A stretch of DNA of 64,000 nucleotides from CAVOOW01 sp963697675 (GTDB lineage Bacteria > Actinomycetota > Actinomycetes > JACCUZ01), in assembly GCA_963697675.1 (NCBI GenBank), contig CAVOOW010000006.1:1302001-1366000 (forward strand). The letters are read 5' to 3'. The translations under genes and the position numbers were made by a program. Shown here piece after piece: positions 18,523-26,450 of this stretch (its first letter is position 1; every line of letters starts with the position of its first letter). The notes under the pieces were generated by a model. The model was not told the DNA's origin. It made no database searches and saw nothing but the letters and a program-made list of their open reading frames with translations.

Positions 18523-18945
18523 CTAGGCGTCAGGAATTGGCGCGGCAACCAGGGAGGGCAAGCCGGCGTACGCATCAAGGTCGTGGGTGTAGGCGCGCTC
18601 GACGCCGCGGCCCGCACCGTCGCGGTAGGTGACGTTGACGGTGAACCGGCGGTCCTCCGGCGCGCGTCTCGCGAACTGGGCGTCCAGCAGCACGTCGACC
18701 TCGCTTCCCGGGCGCAACATCGCCAGCCCCGTCCAGATCGGCAGGTCCGACACGACCAGCTCGCCCTGCAGCCCTGTCACCTTGGTATCGAAGCGGACAC
18801 GGGGTTCGAATGCGGTCGACGTCCCCGTGTTCGCCAGGACCAGCACGAAAGCGCCCGATCGCAGCTCGACGTCCAGCACCACCTCGGGGCCGACCGGTGG
18901 TGACGCGGCGCGGCCCAGCTCACGGCGCTCCGGCTCAGTCGACAT
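18523..18945 (-). CDS. Small beta-rich protein coupled to the tail-tube gene
   Basis: 140 residues, no signal peptide. The predicted pattern is all beta: VLDVELRSGAFVLVLANTG, then STAFEPRVRFDTKVTGLQG, then RFTVNVTYRDGAGRGVERAY, reminiscent of an Ig-like (CARDB/NEW3-type) sandwich. I do not recognise a family. Its ATG overlaps the end of the tail-tube gene by 11 bases, so the two are translationally coupled and very likely work together, perhaps as a cap, adaptor or decoration of the tube. Nothing else of a tail locus follows. Confidence 0.6.
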   Translation of the reverse strand: MSTEPERRELGRAASPPVGPEVVLDVELRSGAFVLVLANTGTSTAFEPRVRFDTKVTGLQGELVVSDLPIWTGLAMLRPGSEVDVLLDAQFARRAPEDRRFTVNVTYRDGAGRGVERAYTHDLDAYAGLPSLVAAPIPDA

Positions 18946-19417
18946 GAACCTCGAGGCCCTCGTGGGTGAGCTCGAGCGACTCCATCGCGACGTCGTTGGC
19001 CTTCGCGTCGAGCTCAGGTCCGGACCACTTGACCGGCCAGGCCTGGCGCAACACGAAACGCACCCTGGGCATGCGCTGCTCGTCGAGCAGGGTGATCACG
19101 ACCGTGCGCTTGTCGGGCGGGTCGGCGTTGATCCAGTCCCAGAGCCGGGTGTCGGTGAGGAAGCCGCGCCTCAGAGTCACGTTCGAGAAGCGCCGCAGCC
19201 CGGGGAGCTTGCGTACGCTCGACGACTTCTCGTTGCCGACCCGATATTCCAGCTGGTCGATGGAGACCTGGAGTCCCTCGACGTCCTTGAAGCCGCCGGC
19301 GACGCTGTCCCCCTCGCCGATGCCCCCGAGGTCGACCATGAAGTTGAGCCCCGTGAAGGGGTCGATGTCGTGCGGCATGCGGGTCTCCGGTGGAGGGTGC
19401 GTCGGCAGCGGGTTCAT
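18935..19417 (-). CDS. Phage/eCIS-type tail tube protein (gp19/Afp1-like)
   Basis: About 148-160 residues of the T4 gp19-like tail tube family found in contractile phage tails and extracellular contractile injection systems. Diagnostic segments: DPFTGLNFMVDLGG at the start, GGFKDVEGLQVSIDQLEYR, VRKLPGLRRFSNVTLRRGF, the LWDWIN motif, and AWPVKWSGPELDAKANDVAM then ESLELTHEGLEV near the end. The full domain is present. Starts at 19417 (GGTGAGAA upstream) and 19378 (GGAG six bases upstream) are both possible; the latter gives the usual short N-terminus. No sheath, baseplate, spike or ATPase gene is adjacent, so it is an orphan tube gene with one coupled partner. Confidence 0.85.
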   Translation of the reverse strand: MNPLPTHPPPETRMPHDIDPFTGLNFMVDLGGIGEGDSVAGGFKDVEGLQVSIDQLEYRVGNEKSSSVRKLPGLRRFSNVTLRRGFLTDTRLWDWINADPPDKRTVVITLLDEQRMPRVRFVLRQAWPVKWSGPELDAKANDVAMESLELTHEGLEVHVD

Positions 19418-19507
19418 GACGTTCTCACCCGCTGCGATCGTTTGGGAAGCGTTCGCTCCGGGCGCGCGCGACCCGGTCGTCCAGTTTGTTCCGGCTTGAC
19501 ATGCCGG

Positions 19508-19531
19508 AAAGCGTTTCCGCGGAAACGCTTT
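19508..19531. promoter_or_regulatory. 24-bp perfect palindrome upstream of the tail-tube gene
   Basis: AAAGCGTTTCCGCGGAAACG followed by CTTT is identical to its own reverse complement. It lies about 91 bases upstream of the 19417 start and resembles a LacI-family operator (GCGTTTCC/GGAAACGC half-sites). It could instead be a terminator reading rightward, since TTTTTG follows on the plus strand, but no plus-strand gene ends there. Confidence 0.45.
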
Positions 19532-19650
19532 TTGCCGCGCCGGCGGTCTGACCATGCGACGCAGAGGTGGCAGGCAGCGCGCCCGACCCGGATGGGAGTG
19601 GTCGCTGCGGCTTGATCGGGATCTGATCCCGAGCATTGGTGCCGGCTGGG

Positions 19651-19968
19651 CTACTCCGTGTCGTCGTCCGCCTCGTCCAGGACGTCGATCGCGAAGCCAA
19701 GAGCCTTGAAGATGGCTCCTGATGCCGCGACGACCTTCGGCCCACCGGTGACGGGGGCGACGGCGATGAGCACCCCCTGGACATCCTCAAGGGTGAGGCC
19801 GATCTCGGCGGCCGCGCCCAGGTTCAGCAGGTAGGACGCCGGGGGAGCCCCGACGGCAGCGAGTGCGGCGATACGCACCAGCATCACCTCGCGGTCCACC
19901 AGGCCGGCACGCTCCAGTGATACGGCCGTCATGTCCGCCAGGGTGTCGAGCAGGGGTGTTTCGCTCAT
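19651..19968 (-). CDS. Carboxymuconolactone decarboxylase (CMD)-like family protein
   Basis: 105 residues, all helical, with the actinobacterial CMD-like pattern: LVRIAALAAVGAPPASYLLN, EIGLTLEDVQGVLIAVAPVTG and an acidic tail DEADDDTE. The AhpD-type CxxC is absent, so peroxidase-type activity is not expected and the role is unknown. ATG at 19968, preceded by AAGGAAGAG. Its 3' end faces the tail-tube promoter region. Confidence 0.8.
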   Translation of the reverse strand: MSETPLLDTLADMTAVSLERAGLVDREVMLVRIAALAAVGAPPASYLLNLGAAAEIGLTLEDVQGVLIAVAPVTGGPKVVAASGAIFKALGFAIDVLDEADDDTE

Positions 19969-20341
19969 GATCTCTTCCTTCGAGTCGGGTCGTTGCGCAG
20001 GCAGTGCGCCGAGTCGGCCGACGCGGCCAGGTGTACGGATGGCGGATGTCGAGTGACCGACCGCACATTTTCATGAGCGATCCTTCCTGCCTGTAGGCCG
20101 GCCCGAATCACCCCGGCGGGATGGTTTCCGCCAGCCAGGACGCGTCTTCAGACCCCGCGGGAACCTCGATTTCCAGGACTAGCGGCGGTGACCGCAGTGG
20201 CGGACACGCCGTCGCTCGCCGTGCCCAGGAGTAGAGGTACCGATGTCGGGTCGCCGCCCTCCGCGGCTACGCTCGCGTCTGCCAGAACGTGAAGGTGGTG
20301 GGTGACCGTGTCCAGCTTCGAGACCACCCGGGACCTATCCG
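19969..20341. other. Intergenic region without a confident gene
   Basis: It separates the CMD-like gene from the divergent membrane-protein gene and should hold both promoters. A minus-strand frame starting VSKLDTVTHHLHVLADASVA (about 58 codons) is open, but it has no ribosome site and no recognisable family, so it is not called. Confidence 0.4.
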
Positions 20342-21316
20342 GTGACTGAGCAGGTGCGCGAGCCCTCCGCCCAGGGATGGCCGGAGCGGGCACGGCTCGT
20401 TGCGCGGTTGCATGCCTCGCGCCTGGACAGCACCGCTGTTGGTCGGTTCTGGGCCCGGCTCTTGGAGGTCGAGTTCGTCGACCGCGCAGTGGCGTTGGCG
20501 GCCAAGGCGGTCGTGTCGTTCTTCCCTCTGCTGATCGTGGTGGCGGCTTTGTCACCACCGGGAGCCCGTAGCTCCATCGTGGATACCATCGCCGCCAGGT
20601 TCGGCGTCGGCGGCGAAGCCCTCTCGACCATGAAGGAGGCCTTCGCGTCACCGGACCAGACGCGAGCCGCCACCGGACTGCTCGGCAGCCTGCTTGTGGT
20701 GGCTTATGCGATCTCGTTCACCACCGCCTTGCAACGGGTCTACCTGCGGGCTTGGCGGCGCCCCGCCGGTGGCGGTGTGCGGAACAAGGGCCGAGGGGCG
20801 ATGTGGGTCGCCGGCGTGCTCGTTGCGCTCGTCGTGCTGGCCTCGCTCCGCCGGATCGTTGCCGGGCCGCCAGGCACGGTCACGCTGTGGGCTGTCGGAA
20901 TGGTAGGCGGCGTCCTGACCTGGTGGTGGACCGCGCGACTCATGCTGCGCGGTGAGGTGCGTTGGCGGCCACTGCTGCCCACGGCGATCGTTACGGGCGT
21001 CGGCGTGTCGGCTTACACCTTTGCCGCCACGGTATGGATGCCGAGGGCGGTAGCCAAGCACTACGCACAGTTCGGCTCGTTCGGGATCGCCCTGGACTTC
21101 ATGACCTGGTTCACCGGGTTTGCATTCCTTGTTATCGGCGCCGCCGTGCTCGCGCCCGTGCTCGCTGAAGGCGACAACATGCTCGGCCGGTGGCTGCTGG
21201 CAGGCAAGCCTCCGCTCGAGCCGTCGGCGGCGCCAGCTTTGCCCGCGCCGCCACGACCCCCGCGCCTTTCCGATGCGTTCGGTCTCGGCAACGGCGATGG
21301 CGAGCCGCAGGCGTGA
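20342..21316 (+). CDS. YihY/BrkB-family inner membrane protein
   Basis: 324 residues, about six membrane helices. The family hallmark is seen: a first hydrophobic stretch ending AVVSFFPLLIVVAALSPPG (about 58-76), then TGLLGSLLVVAYAISFTTAL, and later GIALDFMTWFTGFAFLVIGA. A Pro/Ala-rich cytoplasmic tail follows. Historically annotated as ribonuclease BN or virulence factor BrkB, these are membrane proteins of uncertain transport function. GTG start at 20342, with no strong ribosome site. Confidence 0.8.
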   Translation: MTEQVREPSAQGWPERARLVARLHASRLDSTAVGRFWARLLEVEFVDRAVALAAKAVVSFFPLLIVVAALSPPGARSSIVDTIAARFGVGGEALSTMKEAFASPDQTRAATGLLGSLLVVAYAISFTTALQRVYLRAWRRPAGGGVRNKGRGAMWVAGVLVALVVLASLRRIVAGPPGTVTLWAVGMVGGVLTWWWTARLMLRGEVRWRPLLPTAIVTGVGVSAYTFAATVWMPRAVAKHYAQFGSFGIALDFMTWFTGFAFLVIGAAVLAPVLAEGDNMLGRWLLAGKPPLEPSAAPALPAPPRPPRLSDAFGLGNGDGEPQA

Positions 21317-21419
21317 CCAGTTCGCCGCATGCACCGCCTACTGCGGGTTCGGATGCCTATTGGCACACGACTCGGACGTCTCAAGACACCTGTGCACGGT
21401 GTCCCGAGACATCGCAGGG

Positions 21420-21490
21420 AGCGGGTGACGGGAATCGAACCCGCACTGTCAGCTTGGGAAGCTGATGTTCTGCCATTGAACTACACCCGC
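21420..21490 (-). tRNA. tRNA-Gly (CCC)
   Basis: The minus strand reads GCGGGTGTAGTTCAATGGCA at the 5' end, with anticodon stem TCAGC/GCTGA and loop TTCCCAA, giving anticodon CCC. The T arm GCGGGTTCGATTCCCG and the acceptor pair GCGGGTG/CACCCGC close the cloverleaf. CCA is not encoded. 71 bases. Confidence 0.93.
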
Positions 21491-21601
21491 GCGCGAACGC
21501 CCGGACATCGTAGCGTCCCGTCTGACCCGTCGCGGAGCGCGTTGACGGGCTCAGAATGCCGGCGGGTCAGCGACTACTGCGTGCCCCGGTAGGGTCGCCT
21601 C

Positions 21602-22177
21602 GTGCTGCTCTCAGACGGGGACATTCGCAAGGAGATCGCCTCCGGGCGGATCACGCTCGAGCCGTGGGATCCCGAGATGGTCCAGCCGTCGAGCGTCGAC
21701 GTACGCATGGACCGCTACTTCCGCGTCTTCGAGAACCACCGCTATCCCCACATCGATCCGGCGGAGGAGCAGCCCGACCTCACCCGCCTCGTCGAGACGC
21801 CGGGCGACGAGGCGTTCATCCTGCACCCGGGCGAATTCGTCCTCGCTTCGACCTACGAGGTCGTGACCCTTCCCGATGACATCTCGGCCCGCCTCGAGGG
21901 CAAGAGCTCGATCGGCCGCCTAGGCTTGCTCACCCACTCGACGGCCGGCTTCATCGACGCGGGCTTCAGCGGTCACGTGACCCTCGAGCTGTCCAACGTC
22001 GCGACGCTGCCGATCAAGCTGTGGCCCGGCATGAAGATCGGCCAGCTCTGCTTCTTCCGCCTGACCAGCCCCGCCGAGCAGCCCTACGGCTCCGGTGCGA
22101 GCGGCTCCCGCTACCAGGGGCAGCGCGGCCCTACGCCGTCGAAGTCCTACCAGAACTTCCACAGGACGAGCATTTAG
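21602..22177 (+). CDS. dcd: dCTP deaminase, 3' end rebuilt by the integrated element
   Basis: 191-residue dCTP deaminase making dUTP (or dUMP in bifunctional forms) for thymidylate synthesis. Seen: MLLSDGDIRKEIASGRITLE, the nucleotide site LEGKSSIGRLGLLTHSTAGF with its catalytic Glu/Ser region, GFSGHVTLELSN and YQGQRGPTPSKSY. GTG start. The last codons after SYQNF are HRTSI-stop, supplied by the integrated element: the same 17 bases reappear at 31295-31311 followed by codons for SRTKI-stop, the probable original end. Enzyme function should be kept. Confidence 0.95.
   Translation: MLLSDGDIRKEIASGRITLEPWDPEMVQPSSVDVRMDRYFRVFENHRYPHIDPAEEQPDLTRLVETPGDEAFILHPGEFVLASTYEVVTLPDDISARLEGKSSIGRLGLLTHSTAGFIDAGFSGHVTLELSNVATLPIKLWPGMKIGQLCFFRLTSPAEQPYGSGASGSRYQGQRGPTPSKSYQNFHRTSI
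22143..22159 (+). other. Left attachment site (attL) in the 3' end of dcd
   Basis: AGTCCTACCAGAACTTC is repeated exactly at 31295-31311. Both copies encode the peptide SYQNF in the dcd frame. The integrase gene ends 39 bases away, the usual arrangement for site-specific integration. Confidence 0.85.
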
Positions 22178-22197
22178 GGCTCTGACCTGCACGTTTG

Positions 22198-23289
22198 CTA
22201 AACGATCACGCCGCTAGTCCGCAGTGAGTCCGCACGAGCAGCCAGACCGCTCCCGATCGCTGCCCGGGCCGACTCGTCAGCATCGGGCCATAAGTGCCCG
22301 TAGGTGTCGAGCGTCGTCTTAGCCGAGGCGTGCCGTAGACGGGCCTGCACGACCTTGACGTCGAGCCCTGAGGCGATGAGCAGGCTGGCGAGGTAGTGCC
22401 GCAAGTCGTGGAATCGGAAGCCCTCGGGCAGACCGTCGATCCGCTCGCGTGCTGCCTTGATCGCCCTCTCGATCGCCCAGGGCGTCGCCATCCCGCCGTA
22501 GCCGTCCGTGACGATGGTCTTCCCGCCCCATTGGGCGACCGCGCCCGACAGGTCGAGGGCCAGCTCTTGCGGGATCGGCACAGCCGTCCGCGAGGTCTCA
22601 TTCTTGAGTGCCTCCGCGGGTACTGCACGGCCGGCGACACGATGCCGCGCATGAAGTCGACGTCGCTGATTCGCAGCCCGCACGCCTCAGCGGTCCGGAG
22701 GCCGACGAACGCGCCCAGGAGCACCGCTGGCCGCAGGTGATCGGGGAACGCGTCGTGTAGCGCCCACACCTGCTCTGTTGTGGCGACGTAGGCGCGCTGC
22801 TTACCCGCGGCGGGCGACGTACGACGCGAGCAGGGGTTGCGGGCCAGAAAGCCGTCGTGGACGGCGTCGCTCATCAGTTGAGCGAGGCGCTTGTGCAGGG
22901 CGTGAACGTACGAGTCGGCCAACCCGTCAGCCTTGAGCTTTGCGTCCATGACTTCACATGCGACGGCCGCACCGCTGCCAGCGGCATAGGGCCGAACGCC
23001 GTGACGATCTGCCTAACGTGGACCCTGGCCTGGCGGACCGTCGACGGGCGGCGCGTCGCGTAGCCCTCGAGCCATGACGAACACCAATCCTCGACGGTTG
23101 TCCTTGCCGTCTTGGGGTCGACGTATGAGCCCGTCTGCACCGCGGCAGTGACACCGTCGATCCAACGCTGGGCGTCGACCTTCGCGCGAAGTGGCGAGCG
23201 TGCTCCTTGCCGGCGCCATCCCGATAGCGGGCGCGCCAGCCGCCGTCAGGTCTTCTTGCGACGCTTGACACGTTCGCCACCCCCGTCAC
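22198..23289 (-). pseudogene. int: Tyrosine integrase, three single-base frameshifts
   Basis: Phage-type tyrosine recombinase whose four reading-frame segments join to about 364 residues. N-terminal arm-binding part: SSVARRPDGGWRARYRDGAG. Core-binding part: YVDPKTARTTVEDWCSSWLE then KRLAQLMSDAVHDGFLARNP. Catalytic part: LLGAFVGLRTAEACGL (first Arg), FRFHDLRHYLASLLIASGLD (His-x-x-Arg), LRHASAKTTLDTYGHLWPDA (His and nucleophile Tyr). Frame breaks, each one base short, lie at 23181-23190, 22942-22947 and 22615-22620. It starts (GTG 23289, 23280 or 23271) inside the end of the regulator gene. All catalytic residues survive, so either the frameshifts are sequence errors or decay is recent. Confidence 0.85.
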
Positions 23290-23767
23290 TCTTTTTTGGC
23301 GCGTCCATGATCATCCAGGCTTGGCCGTCCGTGGCGACTCCCGACTGCACGTCACCGCCGAGCGTCATTCCCAGCTTGGCTAGCTCACCGTTTACCTGCT
23401 CGCGAACCTGATCGAGCTTTCGTTGCGCATGGTCGACATCCATCGTCGCGGTGCGTAAACGATCTAGCGCGCGCTCCATGGCCTTGTCGGCAACGACCTC
23501 GACTGGCAACAGCAACTGCTCGGGCGGCGTCGCGAACACTCGCGAGAAGCCGATGAGCTCGTCCACCGTGATTCGGCGCCGTGGCTCACCCTTCTCGATC
23601 TTGTAGATACCTGACGCGTTGATGGCACACCCGGCGTCAGTCATGCGCTTGGCCAGACCCTCGTAGGTCATCTCAAGTCGTTCGCGTTCGTAGGCGACAC
23701 GTCGGGCGAGGTTGTCCTCGCTCTCGAGCGTCCGGTGGGGGTTGCGTGGCGGCATTTGGAGCTCCAT
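23246..23767 (-). CDS. XRE-family regulator (element repressor)
   Basis: 173 residues. An N-terminal helix-turn-helix (about 17-75: LARRVAYERERLEMTYEGLA, INASGIYKIEKGEPRRRITV) of the XRE/Cro type, then a long amphipathic helix (about 95-140, possible coiled coil) and a basic tail GGGERVKRRKKT. It is divergent from the excisionase operon with a roughly 100-base shared control region containing TTGTCA and TATTCC 17 bases apart, so it is the likely lysogeny-type repressor. It overlaps the integrase start and should be co-transcribed with it. ATG at 23767 or 23755. Confidence 0.8.
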   Translation of the reverse strand: MELQMPPRNPHRTLESEDNLARRVAYERERLEMTYEGLAKRMTDAGCAINASGIYKIEKGEPRRRITVDELIGFSRVFATPPEQLLLPVEVVADKAMERALDRLRTATMDVDHAQRKLDQVREQVNGELAKLGMTLGGDVQSGVATDGQAWMIMDAPKKSDGGGERVKRRKKT

Positions 23768-23805
23768 TCCATTGCGGAACAGAGACTAACCGCTTCGACT
23801 TGCCT

Positions 23806-23834
23806 TTGTCAACGCCTAACCCGCATCATATTCC
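23806..23834 (+). promoter_or_regulatory. Probable promoter of the element's plus-strand operon
   Basis: TTGTCA (23806-23811) and TATTCC (23829-23834) are spaced by 17 bases, 35 bases upstream of the excisionase ATG and in the divergent gap next to the XRE gene. CTAACC occurs twice close by (23784 and 23815) and may be a repressor half-site. Confidence 0.4.
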
Positions 23835-23868
23835 TATGGGACACGTTGACTCACCGGAAGGGAAGATC

Positions 23869-24062
23869 ATGGCAGGAACCTCATCACCGAGGAAGTAGCC
23901 GAGCTGTGCCGCACGTCGCCGGAGACCGTGCGATATTGGCGGCACATCCGCCAGGGGCCGCCGAGCTTCAAGGTGGGTCGTCGCGTGCTCTACGCGATCG
24001 AGGACGTCGAGGCGTGGCTGGCCGCTGCGCGTGCCGATGCCATCGAAGCCCGCGTCGCATGA
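23869..24062 (+). pseudogene. xis: Excisionase/MerR-like HTH protein, frameshift after the start codon
   Basis: The coding frame reads NLITEEVAELCRTSPETVRY, then WRHIRQGPPSFKVGRRVLYA and IEDVEAWLAAARADAIEARV, a typical helix-turn-helix_17 excisionase of about 64 residues. The only good start, the ATG at 23869 behind GGAAGGGA, is in a different frame: one base is missing in 23872-23878 (ATGGCAGGAACC). Otherwise the frame has no start codon. Its stop overlaps a 21-codon frame (24059-24124, MSRHGPQAEDDDARPLTTTG start) that may or may not be expressed. It probably controls excision direction with the integrase. Confidence 0.75.
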
Positions 24063-24132
24063 GCCGCCACGGGCCCCAGGCCGAAGACGACGATGCCCGG
24101 CCGCTGACCACGACCGGGCAGTAAACGTCACA

Positions 24133-24360
24133 ATGCACACCGACAAACTCAGGATAGCGCATCCTGTCGAGCCCGCGGGCTACGCCGACTGGTATGTCGT
24201 CAGCGAGGCGCAGCACATCGTCGAGATGGAGTCCCTCGCCATCGACGCACTCTCAAATCTCACCACCGATCAACTGCGCTCGCTCGTGTGGGTGGGCTTG
24301 CTCGATGAGGGCTGGTTCCGGATGTTCGCCGAGCTCAAGTCCAGGGGCGCGGAACTGTGA
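24133..24360 (+). CDS. Small element protein, unknown
   Basis: 75 residues, acidic and helical (SEAQHIVEMESLAIDALSNL, LTTDQLRSLVWVGLLDEGWF). No family recognised. Its TGA overlaps the GTG of the next gene, so it is part of the coupled operon. Confidence 0.6.
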   Translation: MHTDKLRIAHPVEPAGYADWYVVSEAQHIVEMESLAIDALSNLTTDQLRSLVWVGLLDEGWFRMFAELKSRGAEL

Positions 24361-24710
24361 CTCCTCTCGCACGCCTCCTTATCGACCGAGTTGCCGACCG
24401 CAGCTCGACCCCGCGCTATGGGTCGCCGGCCTGGGATGCGCTGCCGGACCAGGACCCGCGCCGCGCTGCCTCGATCACGGTGGCCGCCGAAGCGTGGCGC
24501 CGGCACTGCTCACCCGAGCAGGTCGCCGCTGACCTGCTCGCCGAGATGGCCCACAGCGACCTCGACATGGCACGACGCATCCGCGAAACAGCCTGGGACG
24601 TTCACGCGGCCCTGCACCCGGCGATGTGGGACATCAACGGCCCGATCCCTGGCGAGCCGAGGCAGCCGTCACCTTCATACGCCGAACTGGCACAGAGGCG
24701 CGCCGCATGA
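24357..24710 (+). CDS. Small element protein, unknown
   Basis: 117 residues, helical (ASITVAAEAWRRHCSPEQVA, DLLAEMAHSDLDMARRIRET) with a proline-rich end. GTG start overlapping the previous stop (GTGA), and its own TGA overlaps the ATG of the ATPase gene (ATGA). Position directly before the ATPase suggests a replication accessory role, which is inference only. Confidence 0.65.
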   Translation: MTPLARLLIDRVADRSSTPRYGSPAWDALPDQDPRRAASITVAAEAWRRHCSPEQVAADLLAEMAHSDLDMARRIRETAWDVHAALHPAMWDINGPIPGEPRQPSPSYAELAQRRAA

Positions 24711-25840
24711 TCGACGCCGCCGCGCACCGAGCGCAATCCCTCGACCTCTTGCAGCACTGGTCCGACGACGACACCCTGCCCGAAGACGACGACGGCGCTG
24801 GCCGATTCGATGCCGAGTACCTCGACCGCCACCAACTCGACGACCTGCCCAAGCCGGCGCAACTCATCGAGGGCGTACTCACCCGCCACGCCTACGCCAT
24901 GCTCATCGGCCGGGACGGCACCTACAAGTCCTTCACAGCCCTCGACTGGGCGCTCTGCCTCGCCACCGGCAAGACATGGCTCGGCAAGCACGCCGAACGC
25001 TGCAAGGTCCTCTACATCGCCGGAGAAGGCGCCTACGGCTTCCCCAAGCGCGTCGACGCGTGGGAATACGCCTGGGGCGTCAAAGTCGAGCCCGGATGGT
25101 TCACCGTGCGCCGCAGCGCCGTCAACCTGTACCGACCCGACAACGGCGCACTGAGCGAACTCCTCGCCCGCGTCGACCTCGAGGGTTATGGCCTCGTGGT
25201 CATCGACAGACTCCGACGCGCATCCGGTGGCGCGGACGGCAACAGCACCGACATGGGCGTCGTCATCGACAACGTGGAACGCATCAAGCGAGCCACCAAA
25301 GACGGCACCGTGCTCGTCGTCGCACACACAGGCAAGGACGACAAAGACACCCGAGGCTTCTCCGGCATCGAAGACGACGCCGACATCGTCTGGCACGCCA
25401 AGGAAGACAACGGGGCGCTCACCCTGTCGAACACGAAACAGAAGGACCAGGCCGAACACACCGACATGGCATTGCGCGTCAAGTCGATGCTCGACTCACT
25501 GACCATCTCGGTCGACTGCGGGCTCGGGCGGCCGGCCTCGACAGACAGTGAGGCGCGCATCCTGCTCGCACTCAGCGGCACGTTCGTCACGACCGGGGCG
25601 ACCAATCAGGAGCTCATAGATCTCACCGAGCTACCCAAGTCGACCTACTACCTGGCGCGCGGGAAGTTGCTCAAGACAGGCCAGATCGTCAACGACGGTT
25701 CGAAGTCCCGCCAGCGATACCAGATACCGCAGTCCAACGATGTCCAAGAGAGCAATACCGCCTCTGACCTGCGGTTGTCCAACGAGTCCAACGCAGTCCA
25801 AGTGAAGGGTCCAGTCCAGTCCAGTCCAGCGGCTCTTTAG
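24707..25840 (+). CDS. RecA-like ATPase (AAA_25, RepA/helicase-like)
   Basis: 377 residues. A RecA-superfamily ATPase core (about 55-265): Walker A-like AMLIGRDGTYKSFTALDWAL, the following VLYIAGEGAYGFPKRVDAW, Walker B-like GYGLVVIDRLRRASGG and VLVVAHTGKDDKDTRGFSGI. The C-terminal part (about 285-340) looks like a winged helix (ATNQELIDLTELPKSTYYLA). Such proteins replicate plasmids, phages and satellites as helicase or primase-helicase components. It is the only replication-type gene of the element, so it probably drives replication after excision. The P-loop has Tyr where Gly is usual (GTYKS), as in some AAA_25 members. Confidence 0.8.
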   Translation: MIDAAAHRAQSLDLLQHWSDDDTLPEDDDGAGRFDAEYLDRHQLDDLPKPAQLIEGVLTRHAYAMLIGRDGTYKSFTALDWALCLATGKTWLGKHAERCKVLYIAGEGAYGFPKRVDAWEYAWGVKVEPGWFTVRRSAVNLYRPDNGALSELLARVDLEGYGLVVIDRLRRASGGADGNSTDMGVVIDNVERIKRATKDGTVLVVAHTGKDDKDTRGFSGIEDDADIVWHAKEDNGALTLSNTKQKDQAEHTDMALRVKSMLDSLTISVDCGLGRPASTDSEARILLALSGTFVTTGATNQELIDLTELPKSTYYLARGKLLKTGQIVNDGSKSRQRYQIPQSNDVQESNTASDLRLSNESNAVQVKGPVQSSPAAL

Positions 25841-25874
25841 AGCTGGACGTTGGACAGACAGTGGACGGTGCGGC

Positions 25875-26024
25875 ATGAGCACCGAGCTCGATCACGCACC
25901 TCAGTGCGCACGCAGCCCCATCAACGTCGTCGCAGTCATCATCCGCAGCCGGCGCTACGAACTCACCCGCTGCTGCGTTTGTGGCGGGCAGCAGCTCACC
26001 CCCGACAAGGAGACGACGACTTGA
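25875..26024 (+). CDS. Small Cys-rich element protein
   Basis: 49 residues: MSTELDHAPQCARS then YELTRCCVCGGQQLTPDKE. Three clustered cysteines (CCVCG) plus one upstream could bind zinc. The stop overlaps the TTG start of the next gene. No known family recognised. Confidence 0.5.
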   Translation: MSTELDHAPQCARSPINVVAVIIRSRRYELTRCCVCGGQQLTPDKETTT

Positions 26025-26179
26025 CCGAGCACATCCCCCGCGTCCGCGGCAAGCGAGGCAAGGGCCTGCGATCGAGGGCCGCCAGGCGCCGCAAGAAGGA
26101 CGCCACCTACGGCGCCGCCCGACATGCGCGGCTCAGTGATTTTCCGACCCACCCCCAAGAGAGGCACAGCAGCCCATGA
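26021..26179 (+). CDS. Small very basic element protein
   Basis: 52 residues starting at TTG 26021: PRVRGKRGKGLRSRAARRRK is followed by a short tail. Strong positive charge suggests nucleic-acid binding. It overlaps the previous stop and its own TGA overlaps the next ATG, so it lies within a chain of coupled genes. Confidence 0.5.
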   Translation: MTEHIPRVRGKRGKGLRSRAARRRKKDATYGAARHARLSDFPTHPQERHSSP

Positions 26180-26448
26180 CTGATGACCAGCTGACGCAGG
26201 CCGACCTGAGCGCGCTCACCAAGGCCCGGCGCTATTCGGAGATTGAGACCCTCCGGCAAGAGGGCCGCTTCAACGTACCGATGGGTGGCGAGGCCCCCCT
26301 CGACCCCGACCGACGACTGACCAAGGCCGACGTCAACCGCATGTTCGCGGAGAAGCGCTACGCCGAAATCGAGAGCCTCCGAGCGTCACACAAGCTCGAC
26401 CACCTGCTCGACCCCGACCTGGCAACACACCACCAAGGAGAGAGATAA
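26176..26448 (+). CDS. Small element protein with an internal duplication
   Basis: 90 residues. Two related units are visible: LTKARRYSEIETLRQEGR (about 14-31) and FAEKRYAEIESLRASHK (about 57-73), each preceded by an LTQADLS/LTKADVN segment. Helical and charged; unknown function. Two bases separate it from the next gene. Confidence 0.6.
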   Translation: MTDDQLTQADLSALTKARRYSEIETLRQEGRFNVPMGGEAPLDPDRRLTKADVNRMFAEKRYAEIESLRASHKLDHLLDPDLATHHQGER

Positions 26449-26450
26449 CC

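Noticed and set aside
21420..21490. tRNA-Gly as the integration site of the nearby element
   Set aside because: No copy of the tRNA 3' end is repeated at the right boundary; the 17-bp repeat places the site in dcd.
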